A stretch of DNA of 64,000 nt from Pseudonocardia oroxyli (GTDB lineage: Bacteria; Actinomycetota; Actinomycetes; Mycobacteriales; Pseudonocardiaceae). The position numbers and the translations under genes were made by a program. Below the pieces are notes generated by a model. The model did no database searches. It was not told the origin of the DNA and worked only from the letters and a program-made list of their open reading frames with translations. The DNA lies in assembly GCF_900102195.1 (NCBI RefSeq), contig NZ_FNBE01000001.1, positions 463,647-527,646 on the forward strand, written 5' to 3'. Below, piece after piece: positions 34,068 to 42,820 of the stretch; the stretch's first letter is position 1, and each line of letters begins with the position of its first letter.

Positions 34068-35012
34068 TCACGCCGGCACCCCCGTCGCGATCCTCGGGTC
34101 GAGGACCGGGTAGATCAGGTCGACGAGCAGGTTCACGCCGACGAACACGAGCGACGCGAAGATCACGATCCCCTGCACGAGCGGGATGTCCTGCACCCCG
34201 ACCGCCTGCACCGTGAGCCTGCCCAGGCCGGGCCGGGTGAACACCGTCTCGACGACGACGGTGCCCGCGAGCAGGTTGCCCGCCACGTACCCGAGCACCG
34301 TCAGCGCCGGGATGGCCGCGTTGCGCAGGGCGTGCCGCAGGTGGACGTCCCGCTCCCCGACGCCCTTGGCGCGGGCCGTGCCGACGTAGGGCTCGGCCAG
34401 CGCGGTGTCCATGCTCTTCGCCAGCACCTGCGCGATGAGCGCGCCCATCGGCAGCCCGAGGGTGATCGCGGGGAGCACGAGCGCCGCCGGGCCGTTCGCT
34501 CCGGTGGAGGGCAGCCAGTGCAGCCCGAAGGAGAACACCTGGACCAGCATGAGCCCGACCCAGAACACCGGCAGCGACACCGCCAGCGACGGCAGCGCCA
34601 TGAGCACCTGCCGCAGCCAGCGCAGCCGGGTCGAGGTGGCGGCGAGCGCAAGCCCGCCGCCGACCAGCACCGCGAACAGCAGACCGGCCAGCGCGACCTG
34701 CAGCGTCGACGGCAGCGCGTCGAGGATGGCCCCGCGCACGTCCTGGCCGGTCTGGATGGACGTCCCCAGGTCGCCCCGCACCGCCTCGGCGAGCCGGTGC
34801 CCGTACTGGACGATCAGCGGCTGGTCGAGGCCGTAGCGGACCTTGAGCGCCTCGATCGCCTCCGGGGTGAGGGGCTCGCCGTCCAGGCCCCCGCTCGCCA
34901 TGGTGGTGATCGGGTCGCCGGGCAGCAGGTACAGGACGATGAAGGTCAGCGTGTACGCGGCCCAGAGGACCGCGACGGCGGTGGCGACACGCCGGACCAG
35001 GTATCCGATCAT
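34068..35012 (-). CDS. ABC transporter permease (DppB type)
   Basis: 314 residues. The N-terminus MIGYLVRRVATAVAVLWAAY and LPGDPITTMA are DppB/OppB signatures. About six membrane helices. The coupling loop YVGTARAKGVGERDVHLRHAL lies near 215-235. ATG overlaps the stop of the solute-binding lipoprotein (ATGA). Pairs with the DppC-type permease to form the channel. Confidence 0.93.
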   Translation of the reverse strand: MIGYLVRRVATAVAVLWAAYTLTFIVLYLLPGDPITTMASGGLDGEPLTPEAIEALKVRYGLDQPLIVQYGHRLAEAVRGDLGTSIQTGQDVRGAILDALPSTLQVALAGLLFAVLVGGGLALAATSTRLRWLRQVLMALPSLAVSLPVFWVGLMLVQVFSFGLHWLPSTGANGPAALVLPAITLGLPMGALIAQVLAKSMDTALAEPYVGTARAKGVGERDVHLRHALRNAAIPALTVLGYVAGNLLAGTVVVETVFTRPGLGRLTVQAVGVQDIPLVQGIVIFASLVFVGVNLLVDLIYPVLDPRIATGVPA

Positions 35013-36616
35013 GCGCTGCTGGACCTCCAGGCGTCGTGCAGCTGGATGCGCGAGGAGGCGTCGAACGTGATGCCGTGGACCTGCGCGCCCACCCCGAGCA
35101 CGGTCGTCAGCTCGACGACCGGCACGAAGACGCCCTCGGCCAGGATCTCCTGCTGCGCCTGCGCGACGAGCGCGGTGCGCTTGGCGGGGTCCGGCTCGGC
35201 GGCCTGGGCGGTCAGCAGGCCCTGCAGCGGGCTGTCCGGTAGCCGGAACAGGTTGGCGCCCGCGGTGGAGAACTGGCCGCGCAGGATGTCCGGGTCGGCC
35301 CGGGTGATGTTGTACCAGAGCGCCGAGAAGTCGCCCGCCGTCTGGATCTGGGCGGCGTTCGCGATCGGCACCTCCTGGATCTGCAGGTCGATGCCCACGT
35401 TCTTGGCCTGCTGCTGGAGCAGCTCGAGGGCGGGCTTGTTGGTGGCGGCCACCGGTGAGTAGGTCACCGGGATGGTCAGCTTCTGGCCGTCCTTGACCCG
35501 GATGCCGTCGGGACCCGCGACCCAGCCCGCGGCGTCGAGGACGGCGGCGGACTTCGCCGCGTCGAAGGTCAGCCCCTGGTCGGCGTAGGACGGCGTGGTG
35601 GAGGCCAGCACGCTGGTCGCGGCCTTGGTCTGCGACGGGAAGACGCCGCCGACGATCTCGTCCCGGTTCACGGCGGTGAGCAGCGCCTGCCGCACGGCCG
35701 GGTCGCTCACGATCGGCTTCTGCTGGTTGAACGCGATCCCGAACACGACGCCGGGGTTGGACCGCGCCTGCAGCTGCGCGCCCGCACCGGTCAGCGGCGC
35801 CTCGTCCTGCTGGCCGATGCTGCCGATGGCGTCGACCTCACCCGACTGCAGGGCCCCGGTGCGCACACCGGACTCCGGCACGATCCGGAACTCCACGGTG
35901 TCCAGCAGCGCCTCACCCGGCTGCGTGAACAGCGACGACCCCCACCCGTAGCCCGGGCGCTTGGCCAGCACGATCGAGGCGTTCTTGGTGTAGCTCTGCA
36001 GCGTGAACGGGCCGGACCCGATCACCCCCGCGCAGCGGTCGTCATCGGACTTCGCCACCGTGGCCGGGGACAGGATGCCCAGACTGTGGGTCGACGTGGC
36101 CTGCAGGAACTGCACGTTCGGCTGCTGTAACGACACCGTGAACCGCGTCGGCGACTCCACCGTCGTGCCCGCGTAGCCCGCGAGGTACCCCTTCGGCAGG
36201 GTGCCGCGCGCGCCGATCTGCGGAATCCGGTCGAGGTTCGCCTTGACCGCGTTCGCGTCCAGCGGGGTGCCGTCGGAGAAGGTGACACCCTCACGCAGGG
36301 TGAAGGTGTAGCTCTTCGCGTCCGGGGAGGTCTCCCACGAGGTGGCCAGCCAGGGCTTGAGCTCCCCCGTCTGCGGGTCCTGGTCGGTCAGCGAGTCGAC
36401 GAGCTGGCGGACCGAGTAGATCGTGTCGTTGCTGCCGACCTGCTGGGGGTCGACGCAGCCCGCGTCGCTGCCGACGGCGAAGCGCAGCGTGCCGCCCGGC
36501 TGCGGGGGCCCGGCGTCACCGCCTGCCGCGGCGCCGCCCCCACCGCCGCACGCGGACAGGGCCAGGACGGCGGCGAGGAGGCCGGGCAACAGCAACCGGC
36601 GGGGTCTGGCGGTCAT
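35009..36616 (-). CDS. ABC transporter solute-binding lipoprotein (SBP family 5)
   Basis: 535 residues. Signal peptide with lipobox LSAC at 20-23, so C23 would be lipidated and the protein tethered outside the membrane. A Gly/Ala-rich linker follows. The body carries the family-5 features (LRFAVGSDAGCVDPQQVG, PWLATSWETSPDAKSYTFTLR in parts, FSDGTPLDANAVK). Family 5 binds oligopeptides but also opines, nickel chelates and other molecules. The monooxygenases and the sulfur-type regulatory leader suggest an organosulfur ligand (inference). ATG preceded by GAAGGA. Confidence 0.93.
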   Translation of the reverse strand: MTARPRRLLLPGLLAAVLALSACGGGGGAAAGGDAGPPQPGGTLRFAVGSDAGCVDPQQVGSNDTIYSVRQLVDSLTDQDPQTGELKPWLATSWETSPDAKSYTFTLREGVTFSDGTPLDANAVKANLDRIPQIGARGTLPKGYLAGYAGTTVESPTRFTVSLQQPNVQFLQATSTHSLGILSPATVAKSDDDRCAGVIGSGPFTLQSYTKNASIVLAKRPGYGWGSSLFTQPGEALLDTVEFRIVPESGVRTGALQSGEVDAIGSIGQQDEAPLTGAGAQLQARSNPGVVFGIAFNQQKPIVSDPAVRQALLTAVNRDEIVGGVFPSQTKAATSVLASTTPSYADQGLTFDAAKSAAVLDAAGWVAGPDGIRVKDGQKLTIPVTYSPVAATNKPALELLQQQAKNVGIDLQIQEVPIANAAQIQTAGDFSALWYNITRADPDILRGQFSTAGANLFRLPDSPLQGLLTAQAAEPDPAKRTALVAQAQQEILAEGVFVPVVELTTVLGVGAQVHGITFDASSRIQLHDAWRSSSA

Positions 36617-36657
36617 GTCGGGATTCCTTCGGGAGTACGGGGTGGGCCGGGACGAGG

Positions 36658-38153
36658 TCAGGAGGCGGCGCTCGGCGCGGCGGGTTCGCCGAGACCGGTC
36701 GGGAGGGGCAGGCCGAGGTGCTCGCGCAGCGTCGACCCGGTGTAGGCGGACCGCAGGACACCGCGCTCGCGCCGCAGCGGGACGACCCGGTCGACGACCT
36801 CGTCCAGCCCCGCGGGGGCTCGAGGTCGGGCACCGGCCCGTCGGGGTCCACCCCCGACAGGTCCCGGCTCCACACCGTCTCCACCAGCACGACCGCGGTG
36901 AACGGGTCCACCTGCCTGCTGCGGACGTCCCGGTGCCGGTCCCGGGCCTCGGCCTCGGTGTCCCCGAGGATCACCGATGCCGAGGGCAGGATCTCGACCT
37001 GCTCCGGGTCCCGCCCGAGCCGCGCCACCCGTGCCTTGACGTCGGTGTAGAAGGCTCGGGCCTCCGCGAACGTCGAGTAGCGGGAGAAGATCGCGTCCGA
37101 GCGGGCGGCCGCGAAGTCCCGGCCCGCGGGCGACTCCCCCGCCTGCAGCACCACGGGATGACCCTGCGGGCTGCGGGGCGTGGTGAACCGGCCCGCGACG
37201 GCGAACTGGGTGCCGCGGACCGCGAAGTCCCCCACGTGCGCGTCCCGCAGGAAGCGCCCGCCCGCCTTGTCCGCCACGACGGCGTCGGACCCCCACGAGT
37301 CCCACAGCGTCCGGACGGCGTCGAGGATCTCCCCCGCCCGCTCGTAGCGCTGGGCGTGGGACAGGAAGCCGCCGCGCCGGAAGTTCTCGCCGGTGTCGGC
37401 GTCCGCGGCGCGGGCCGCGAGCTCGTGGGCCGCTCGGGCGTGGGCGAGCGCCACGACCAGCGGCTGGCCCTGCGGCGGTCGCGGCACGATGCCCGGGCCC
37501 CGGACCGCGAAGAACCGGCCGGTGAAGTCGATCGGGTGGACCTTCGAACGGTCGAGGAACCGCCCGGTCGCGGCGTCCCGGATCTCCGCACCGTCCTCCC
37601 AGCTGTCCCAGAGCCGCCGGACGACCTCGACGGCGTCCGCCGCCTCCTCGAACAGGTCGGCGACCGCGGCGGCGGTCTCCGGGGTGTTCAGCGACTCGCG
37701 GCGGATCTCCGGCAGCACCCGGCGGCCGAAGTGGGCCGCCTCGTCGGCACGGGTGGAGGTCTGCACCCGCCAGCCGGCGCGCCCGTGGCTGTCGTGGTCG
37801 AGCGTGGAGATCGCCGAGGCGATGTGGAACGGCTCGGTGTGCGTCGTGGTGACGGTCGGGACCAGGCCCACGTGGCGGGTCAGCGGCGCGACGAACGCGG
37901 CGACGAGTTGGGCGTCCAACCGGCCGCGCACCTGGTCGGTGCGGCGGTCGGCGACGGCGAGGTGGTCCTCGGACTGCAGGCCGAACGCGTCCTCGATCGT
38001 GAGCAGGTCGAGCAGGCCGCGTTCGGCGGCGCGGGCGAGCGCGGCCCAGTAGCGCGCGGTGAACAGCCGGTCGGGGCGGGCGCTCGGCTCACGCCAGGCG
38101 GCGGGGTGCCAGCCTGCGCCGTCGAGGGCGACGGCGAGGTGGAGGGGGGCCAT
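36658..38153 (-). pseudogene. NtaA/SnaA/DszA-type FMNH2-dependent monooxygenase with a frameshift
   Basis: The frame from ATG 38153 encodes about 440 residues of the NtaA/SnaA/DmoA group: LLDLLTIEDAFG, HVGLVPTVTTTHTEPFHIA in parts, DSHGRAGWRVQTS, RSPQGHPVVLQAGESPAGR. It loses the family pattern after VPDLEPP. The characteristic C-terminus (GLDEVVDRVVPLRRERGVL, YTGSTLREHLGL) continues in the next frame to the stop at 36658. The shift maps to the run of five G at 36824-36828; one extra base would restore GAG CCC CCC GCG GGG and a 498-residue protein. Sequencing error, recent mutation or programmed slippage are all possible. First structural gene of the ABC operon. Confidence 0.75.
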
Positions 38154-38262
38154 GGGCGGACTTCTCCTGTGCGGATCGGGCAGGGGGCAGGGGTCGGCCC
38201 CGACAGCCCGCGCCGGCCGTGCGCAGGAGATCGACGTGGCGGCGGCGCACACCGACGAACAT
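38089..38262 (-). CDS. Cysteine/sulfur-type leader peptide ORF
   Basis: ATG at 38262 with GGAGG 4 nt upstream. The product begins MFVGVRRRHVDLLRTAGAGC. The RRxHVDLLR...C pattern is that of actinobacterial leader peptides found before sulfur-assimilation genes, where stalling at Cys senses cysteine. Unusually it does not stop soon after the Cys: the frame runs 57 codons and overlaps the monooxygenase start in another frame. Its ribosome-binding site overlaps the 3' strand of the riboswitch P1 helix. Confidence 0.65.
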   Translation of the reverse strand: MFVGVRRRHVDLLRTAGAGCRGRPLPPARSAQEKSAHGPPPPRRRPRRRRLAPRRLA

Positions 38263-38269
38263 GGTTCCT

Positions 38270-38357
38270 CCATCGCACCCGGCGGTAGCACCCGCACCCG
38301 TCGGACGGGGGGTTGCTGCGGCGTCGTCGATCCGGGTCTCTCGGCCGCTCTGGATGG
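38270..38357 (-). promoter_or_regulatory. SAM-I (S-box) riboswitch
   Basis: On the minus strand: P1 pairs CCATC (38357-38353) with GATGG (38274-38270). Inside are AGAGCGGCCGAGAGAC, the P2 pair GCGGC/GCCGC, the conserved GCAACC, a P3 hairpin CCGT-CCG-ACGG and GGTGCTACC. These are the invariant blocks of the class I SAM riboswitch in the right order. It precedes the leader ORF and the monooxygenase/ABC operon. Because GGAGG of the leader ORF shares bases with P1, SAM binding would hinder its translation (inference). Confidence 0.75.
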
Positions 38358-38492
38358 TCCTGATGCACTCTACGTACGGTGCGGCCGTTCGCGCCAACCA
38401 TCCGGGTGACTGTGACCCACGACGCCCGATCACAGCCCCGACCTGTACGGACAGGTCCGACCTCCGATCCCGGCAGCTGGTCGCCGGAACGC

Positions 38493-38530
38493 CGAGTGGG
38501 GCCGCACCGGACACGGTGCGGCCCCACTCG
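38493..38530 (-). terminator. Hairpin terminator of the PfpI gene
   Basis: A perfect 16-bp stem (CGAGTGGGGCCGCACC with its complement) and a 6-nt loop, 12 bases past the PfpI stop. It also shields the upstream riboswitch region from read-through. Confidence 0.9.
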
Positions 38531-38542
38531 ACACGGGACTGC

Positions 38543-39085
38543 TCAGGCCCCGGCGAACTCCTTCACGATCGCCTCGCAGAACGCGTCCAGGTCACCCGGG
38601 TCGCGGCTGCTGACCAGACCGCGGTCGACCACGACCTGCTCGTCGACGACGGTGCCGCCCGCGTTGCGGATGTCCGTGCGCAGGCTCGGGAAGGACGTCA
38701 GCGTCCGCCCCTTCACCAGGTCCGCCTCGACCAGCGTCCAGGGGCCGTGACAGATCACCCCGACGGGCTTGTTCGCGGCGAACGCGCCCTTGACCAGGTT
38801 CAGCACGTCCGCGTCCGTCCGCAGGCGGTCGGCGTTCACCGTGCCGCCCGGCAGGATGACCGCGTCGAAGTCGTCCGCGGAGACCTCCGCGGCCACCCGG
38901 TCCACAGGGTACGTCGCGCTCGGCGCGATGTCGGAGTTCATCGACTGGATCGCGCCCCCCGCGGGCGACACGATCTCGGCGGTGGCGCCCGCGTCGACCA
39001 CCGCCTGGCGCGGCGCGGTCAGCTCGACCTCCTCGACGCCGTCGGTCGCCACGATCGCGATGCGCTTGCCGTCCAGTACACCCAT
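38543..39085 (-). CDS. DJ-1/PfpI-family protein (YhbO/PH1704-like)
   Basis: 180 residues from ATG 39085 with AAAGGAG upstream. Flavodoxin-like DJ-1 fold: IAIVATDGVEEVELTAPRQA at the N-terminus, a conserved Glu in GVEEVE, and the nucleophile elbow VGVICHGPWTLVEAD near 109-123 with the catalytic Cys followed by His (CHGP). Members are deglycases, chaperones or proteases active in stress. Monocistronic, with its own strong terminator. Confidence 0.92.
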   Translation of the reverse strand: MGVLDGKRIAIVATDGVEEVELTAPRQAVVDAGATAEIVSPAGGAIQSMNSDIAPSATYPVDRVAAEVSADDFDAVILPGGTVNADRLRTDADVLNLVKGAFAANKPVGVICHGPWTLVEADLVKGRTLTSFPSLRTDIRNAGGTVVDEQVVVDRGLVSSRDPGDLDAFCEAIVKEFAGA

Positions 39086-39164
39086 GTGCAGCTCCTTTCC
39101 GTACCTGCACCGGCTACCCGGGGCCACGGGGGCCGACACCACCCGACTCGCGCGCCGCGTCGGT

Positions 39165-39178
39165 CGAATGTACGTTCG
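39165..39178 (+). promoter_or_regulatory. Operator/-10 element of the DUF3072 gene
   Basis: CGAATGTACGTTCG matches the CGAAyG-NN-CGTTCG palindrome found twice in the paa promoter region. Its inner TACGTT (39171-39176) is exactly 6 nt before the ATG at 39183, so it could also be the -10 box of a leaderless transcript. Confidence 0.5.
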
Positions 39179-39182
39179 AGCC

Positions 39183-39389
39183 ATGACCGACCGAGTGGAC
39201 ACCACCGCCGAGAAGGACCCCGCCGACTGGACGACCGGCGACGAGCCGATCACCGGCCCCCAGCGCTCCTACCTGGAGACCCTGTCGCAGCAGGCGGGCC
39301 GGGAGGCCCCGGAGGACCTCGACTCCCTCACCAAGGCCGAGGCCTCGACGCGCATCGACGACCTGCAGGAGGCCGCGGGCCGCGGGTGA
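39183..39389 (+). CDS. DUF3072 protein
   Basis: 68 residues. Contains the DUF3072 pattern PITGPQRSYLETLSQQAG and LTKAEASTRIDDLQ. Small, acidic, soluble; the fold is probably helical and the function unknown. The ATG lies 6 nt after TACGTT, inside a TetR-like palindrome. A common small protein in actinobacteria. Confidence 0.8.
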   Translation: MTDRVDTTAEKDPADWTTGDEPITGPQRSYLETLSQQAGREAPEDLDSLTKAEASTRIDDLQEAAGRG

Positions 39390-39473
39390 GCAGCACCGGC
39401 GCACGCGCGTGGTGACCCGCGTGCGTGCGCCGCCTGCACCGCCTCGGCCGGTCCGGCCGGCAGACTCCCCCGC

Positions 39474-40493
39474 GTGCACCCGCTTCCCGAGCCGCAGGCC
39501 GTCACCGCCCCGTTGAGCAGCGCCGCGTTGATCCTGGTCGGCACCGTGCCGCAGGACGAGGCGGCCCACGCGACCGTCCGCGAGTTCTGCGCCGATCTCG
39601 CGGGCCTGGTCCGCGCGGTCGGGTTCCGCGAGCCGTCCGCGGCGCTGACCTGCGTGCTCGGGTTCGGCGCCGAGGTCTGGCCGCGGTTGTTCGCCGCCCC
39701 GGCGCCTGCGGGACTGCACCCCTTCGTCCCGCTGCACGGCGTGCACGACGCGCCCGCCACCCCCGGGGACGTGCTGTTCCACATCCGCGCCGAGCGCTCG
39801 GACCTGTGTTTCGCGCTGGCCACGCAGATCCTGGCGGCGCTGGGTCCGGCACTGCGCCCGGAGTGGGAGGTCCAGGGCTTCCGCTTCTTCGACAACCGCG
39901 ACCTGCTCGGTTTCGTCGACGGCACCGAGAACCCGACCGGGCCCGCGGTGCCCGCGGCCGCGCTGGTCGCCGAGGGTGGGCACGCGGGCGGGAGCTACGC
40001 GATCGTGCAGAAGTACCTGCACGACCTGGACGCGTGGAACGGGTTGGACACCGCCGCCCAGGAGCGGATCATCGGGCGGCGCAAGCTCGACAACACCGAG
40101 ATCGCCGAGGCGGAGCTGCCCTCGTCGGCGCACCGGCTGCTCACCACCGTCACCGACGACGACGGCGAGGAGCTGCAGATCGTCCGGGACAACATGCCGT
40201 TCGGCAGCCCGGCGGCGGGCGAGTTCGGCACCCTGTTCCTGGGCTACGCGGCCGACCCGGCGGTCACCGAGACCATGCTGCGCAACATGTTCCTCGGCGA
40301 CCCGCCGGGCGACTACGACCGCATCCTCGACTTCTCCCGCGCCGTCACCGGCGGCCTGTTCTTCGCCCCCGCCGCCTCGGCCCTCGAGGACCTCGCCGAG
40401 TCCGCCCCGGCACCCGCCCCCGCCGCGGCCCCGGAGGCGCAGGCGCCGAGCGGCCTCGCGATCGGCTCGCTGCGGTCGCCCCGGGCGGGCTGA
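39474..40493 (+). CDS. DyP-type haem peroxidase with encapsulin-targeting tail
   Basis: 339 residues from GTG 39474. The dye-decolorising peroxidase signature GFVDGTENP is at 146-154, with catalytic D149. The proximal haem His is in SSAHRLLTT near 220, and the distal Arg region is near IVRDN. After the catalytic domain a Pro/Ala linker leads to SGLAIGSLRS (LAIGSLR at 328-334), which matches the cargo-loading peptide of encapsulin-packaged DyPs. Encapsulin is not encoded next to it here. Its 3' end is only 10 bases from the convergent quinone reductase. Confidence 0.93.
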   Translation: MHPLPEPQAVTAPLSSAALILVGTVPQDEAAHATVREFCADLAGLVRAVGFREPSAALTCVLGFGAEVWPRLFAAPAPAGLHPFVPLHGVHDAPATPGDVLFHIRAERSDLCFALATQILAALGPALRPEWEVQGFRFFDNRDLLGFVDGTENPTGPAVPAAALVAEGGHAGGSYAIVQKYLHDLDAWNGLDTAAQERIIGRRKLDNTEIAEAELPSSAHRLLTTVTDDDGEELQIVRDNMPFGSPAAGEFGTLFLGYAADPAVTETMLRNMFLGDPPGDYDRILDFSRAVTGGLFFAPAASALEDLAESAPAPAPAAAPEAQAPSGLAIGSLRSPRAG

Positions 40494-40503
40494 CCGGTCG
40501 CGG

Positions 40504-41439
40504 TCAGTGCACGAGCACGATCCTCCCGCGGGCGTGGCCGGTCTCGCTCAGCGCGTGGGCGGAGGCCACCTCGGTGAACGGGAAGGCGTGCGCCACGGGG
40601 ATCCGCAGGAGCCCCCGCTCCGCCAGCTCGGCGGCCGCCGCGAGGCCGTGCAGCGCCTCCGGGTCGGGTGGGCTCCCGGCGAGCCCGGACGTCGTGTGGG
40701 ACAGGTGCACGCCGAGGTCGGCGGCGCCGAGGTCGGCGATCGTGACGACCCGGGCCGGGTCGCCCGCGATCTCGACGAGCGCGGGGAGCGCGCCGCCCGC
40801 GCAGTCCAGCACCGCGTCGACCCCGGAGGGCGCCAGCGCCCGGACCCGCTCGACCAGTCCCGGCCCGTAGGTCGTCGGCTCCACCCCGAGTGACCGCAGG
40901 AACGCGTGGTTGCCGGGGCTCGCGGTCCCGATCACCCGGGCGCCGCGCGCCGCGGCCAGCTGCACGGCGACCGATCCGGTGCCGCCCGCCGCCCCGTTCA
41001 CCAGCACGGTCCGACCCGGGCGGACGTCGAGCCGGTCCCACACCCGGTACCCCGTCTCGACCGGGCCCGCCGCGCCACCGGCCTCCTCCCAGGTCCACGC
41101 CGCCGGCTTCCGGGCCCACCCGGCGAGCACCGCGACATCGGCGTTGGCGCCGCGCGTGTCGGTCGCCGCCGCGCCGAACACCTCGTCCCCGACCGCGACG
41201 CCGGAGACGCCGGCGCCCACCTCGTCGACCACGCCCGCGGCGTCGAACCCGGTCCGGAACGGGAACGGCGCCGACAGCGCGGCCCGCAACGCGCCCGACC
41301 GGATGCGCACCTCCCCGGCCGACACGCTCGACGTCCGCGTCACGATGCGGATCTCCGCCGGACCGGCGTGCGGCTCGGGCACCTCGTCGATCCGCAGGAC
41401 GGAGGCCGGCCCGTACTCGTGGAACTGCACTGCTCTCAT
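40504..41439 (-). CDS. NADPH:quinone oxidoreductase-like zinc-free MDR protein
   Basis: 311 residues. Medium-chain dehydrogenase/reductase fold: MRAVQFHEYGPASVLRIDEV N-terminus, GFDAAGVVDEVGAGVSGVAVGDEVFG, and the NADPH loop NGAAGGTGSVAVQLAAARGA near 150-170. Catalytic zinc ligands are absent, as in quinone oxidoreductases. A -10-like TACCGT is 6 nt before the ATG, so the mRNA is probably leaderless. Divergent from the TetR gene at 41512, which may regulate it. Confidence 0.88.
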   Translation of the reverse strand: MRAVQFHEYGPASVLRIDEVPEPHAGPAEIRIVTRTSSVSAGEVRIRSGALRAALSAPFPFRTGFDAAGVVDEVGAGVSGVAVGDEVFGAAATDTRGANADVAVLAGWARKPAAWTWEEAGGAAGPVETGYRVWDRLDVRPGRTVLVNGAAGGTGSVAVQLAAARGARVIGTASPGNHAFLRSLGVEPTTYGPGLVERVRALAPSGVDAVLDCAGGALPALVEIAGDPARVVTIADLGAADLGVHLSHTTSGLAGSPPDPEALHGLAAAAELAERGLLRIPVAHAFPFTEVASAHALSETGHARGRIVLVH

Positions 41440-41511
41440 GCCGGCACGGTAGGGACGCCGGGGCCCGCGCCCTGGCAAAGTGAGTGAGGTGGGCCCCGAA
41501 GTGAGGCAGCG

Positions 41512-42099
41512 GTGACGAGCAGGCGCGCGGACGCGGACGCCAACCGCGAGCGCATCCTGGTCGCCGCCCGGCTGGCCTTCACCGAGGGCGGACCCTCCGC
41601 TCCCGTGCGCACCGTGGCCCGCCGCGCCGGGGTCGGGGCGGCGACGGTCTACCGCCACTTCCCGACCAAGCAGGCCCTGCTCGACGCGGCCTTCGCCCGC
41701 GAACGTGCCCTGTGCTCGACGATCGTCGACGACGCCCTCGCCGCGGACGATCCCTGGCAGGGCCTCGCCCGCGCGATCGAGCGGCTGCTCGTCGCGACCA
41801 CCGAGAACCCCCGCGTGGTCGCGGAGCTCACCCGGGCCGGGGCGTTCACCGACGACCGGGCCCGCTCGGTCCGCGGGATGGCCGAGCTGCTCCGGCGGGC
41901 CAAGGCGGGCGGGATGTTGCGGGAGGAGATCGTGCTCGAGGACGTACTGCTCGCCCTGCAGGCGGGCCGGGGCATCCAGGCCGCCACACCGGCCGGGCGG
42001 GAGGCCGCGACCCGCAGGCTCGCGGCCCTCGTCGTCCAGTCCTTCCGCGCGGCACCGGACGCGACCCCGCTCCCGCCCGCCGCGCGCCTGCGGGCCTGA
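41512..42099 (+). CDS. TetR-family regulator
   Basis: 195 residues from GTG 41512. HTH: RERILVAARLAFTEGG, APVRTVARRAGVGAATVYRHFPTKQALL in parts (about 12-57). The C-terminal domain is of the TetR_C type found in regulators of quinone reductases and other detoxifying enzymes. Divergent from the quinone oxidoreductase and just upstream of the nitrile hydratase genes, so either could be the target. Confidence 0.87.
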   Translation: MTSRRADADANRERILVAARLAFTEGGPSAPVRTVARRAGVGAATVYRHFPTKQALLDAAFARERALCSTIVDDALAADDPWQGLARAIERLLVATTENPRVVAELTRAGAFTDDRARSVRGMAELLRRAKAGGMLREEIVLEDVLLALQAGRGIQAATPAGREAATRRLAALVVQSFRAAPDATPLPPAARLRA

Positions 42100-42112
42100 C
42101 CGCCCGCTCGTC

Positions 42113-42118
42113 TACTAT
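42113..42118 (+). promoter_or_regulatory. Candidate -10 box TACTAT of the nitrile hydratase operon
   Basis: TACTAT lies 39 bases before the ATG, and AAAGGA lies about 13 bases before it. Unlike many neighbours this transcript seems to have a leader with a ribosome-binding site. No convincing -35 was found. Confidence 0.45.
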
Positions 42119-42157
42119 CGTGGAGACCCGTCATCCATCGTTAAAGGACGTGGTGCG

Positions 42158-42820
42158 ATGCCCGCGATCGCCGACCTCGGGGGGACGGACGGGTGGGGCC
42201 CGGTCCACCCGCCCGCCCCGGACGAGCCGGTCTTCCCCGAGACCTGGGAGGGTCGCGCCTTCGCCCTCGCCGTCCTGGGCATGGGCCGGATCTCCGGCCG
42301 CAACCTGGACGCGTTCCGGTACGCGCTGGACCGCCTCGACCACCACGCCTACTTCGAGGAGGGCTACTTCGGGCGCTGGCTGAACGCCGTCGAGCTGATG
42401 CTGGTCGAGAGCGGCATCATCGCCGCGGACGCGGTGGACGCCCGCGCCCACACCCTCGAAGGCACGCAGGTCGAGGAGCCTCCCGCGCCGGAGCCCACCA
42501 AGCCCGACTACGCCCCCACCGGCCCGGGCTCGCTGCGCGAGGTCGACACGCCGCCGCGGTTCGGCGTCGGCGACCGGGTGCGCGTGGGTGAGGTCCCGCC
42601 CGCGCCGACCAAGCTGCCACGGTACGTGAGCGGTCGAGTCGGCGTCGTCGAGGTCGTGCAGCCCGGCCACCTGCTGCCGGACACCCACGCGCTCTTCCAG
42701 GGTGAGAACCCGCAGCACGTCTACACCGTCCGCTTCGACTCCCGGGAGCTCTACGGCGCCGACGCCGAGCCGTTCGCCGTGACCGTCGACCTCTTCGACC
42801 GCTACGTGGAGAAGGCATGA
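42158..42820 (+). CDS. nthB: Nitrile hydratase beta subunit
   Basis: 220 residues. N-terminal GGTDGWGPV and [15 protein letters not shown] with [21 protein letters not shown] (in parts) are the helical arm of the beta subunit. The C-terminal SH3-like barrel shows [24 protein letters not shown] and FDSRELYG. It forms the active heterodimer with the alpha subunit and converts nitriles to amides. Beta-before-alpha order is typical of cobalt-type enzymes. ATG at 42158; its stop overlaps the alpha gene. Confidence 0.93.
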   Translation: MPAIADLGGTDGWGPVHPPAPDEPVFPETWEGRAFALAVLGMGRISGRNLDAFRYALDRLDHHAYFEEGYFGRWLNAVELMLVESGIIAADAVDARAHTLEGTQVEEPPAPEPTKPDYAPTGPGSLREVDTPPRFGVGDRVRVGEVPPAPTKLPRYVSGRVGVVEVVQPGHLLPDTHALFQGENPQHVYTVRFDSRELYGADAEPFAVTVDLFDRYVEKA

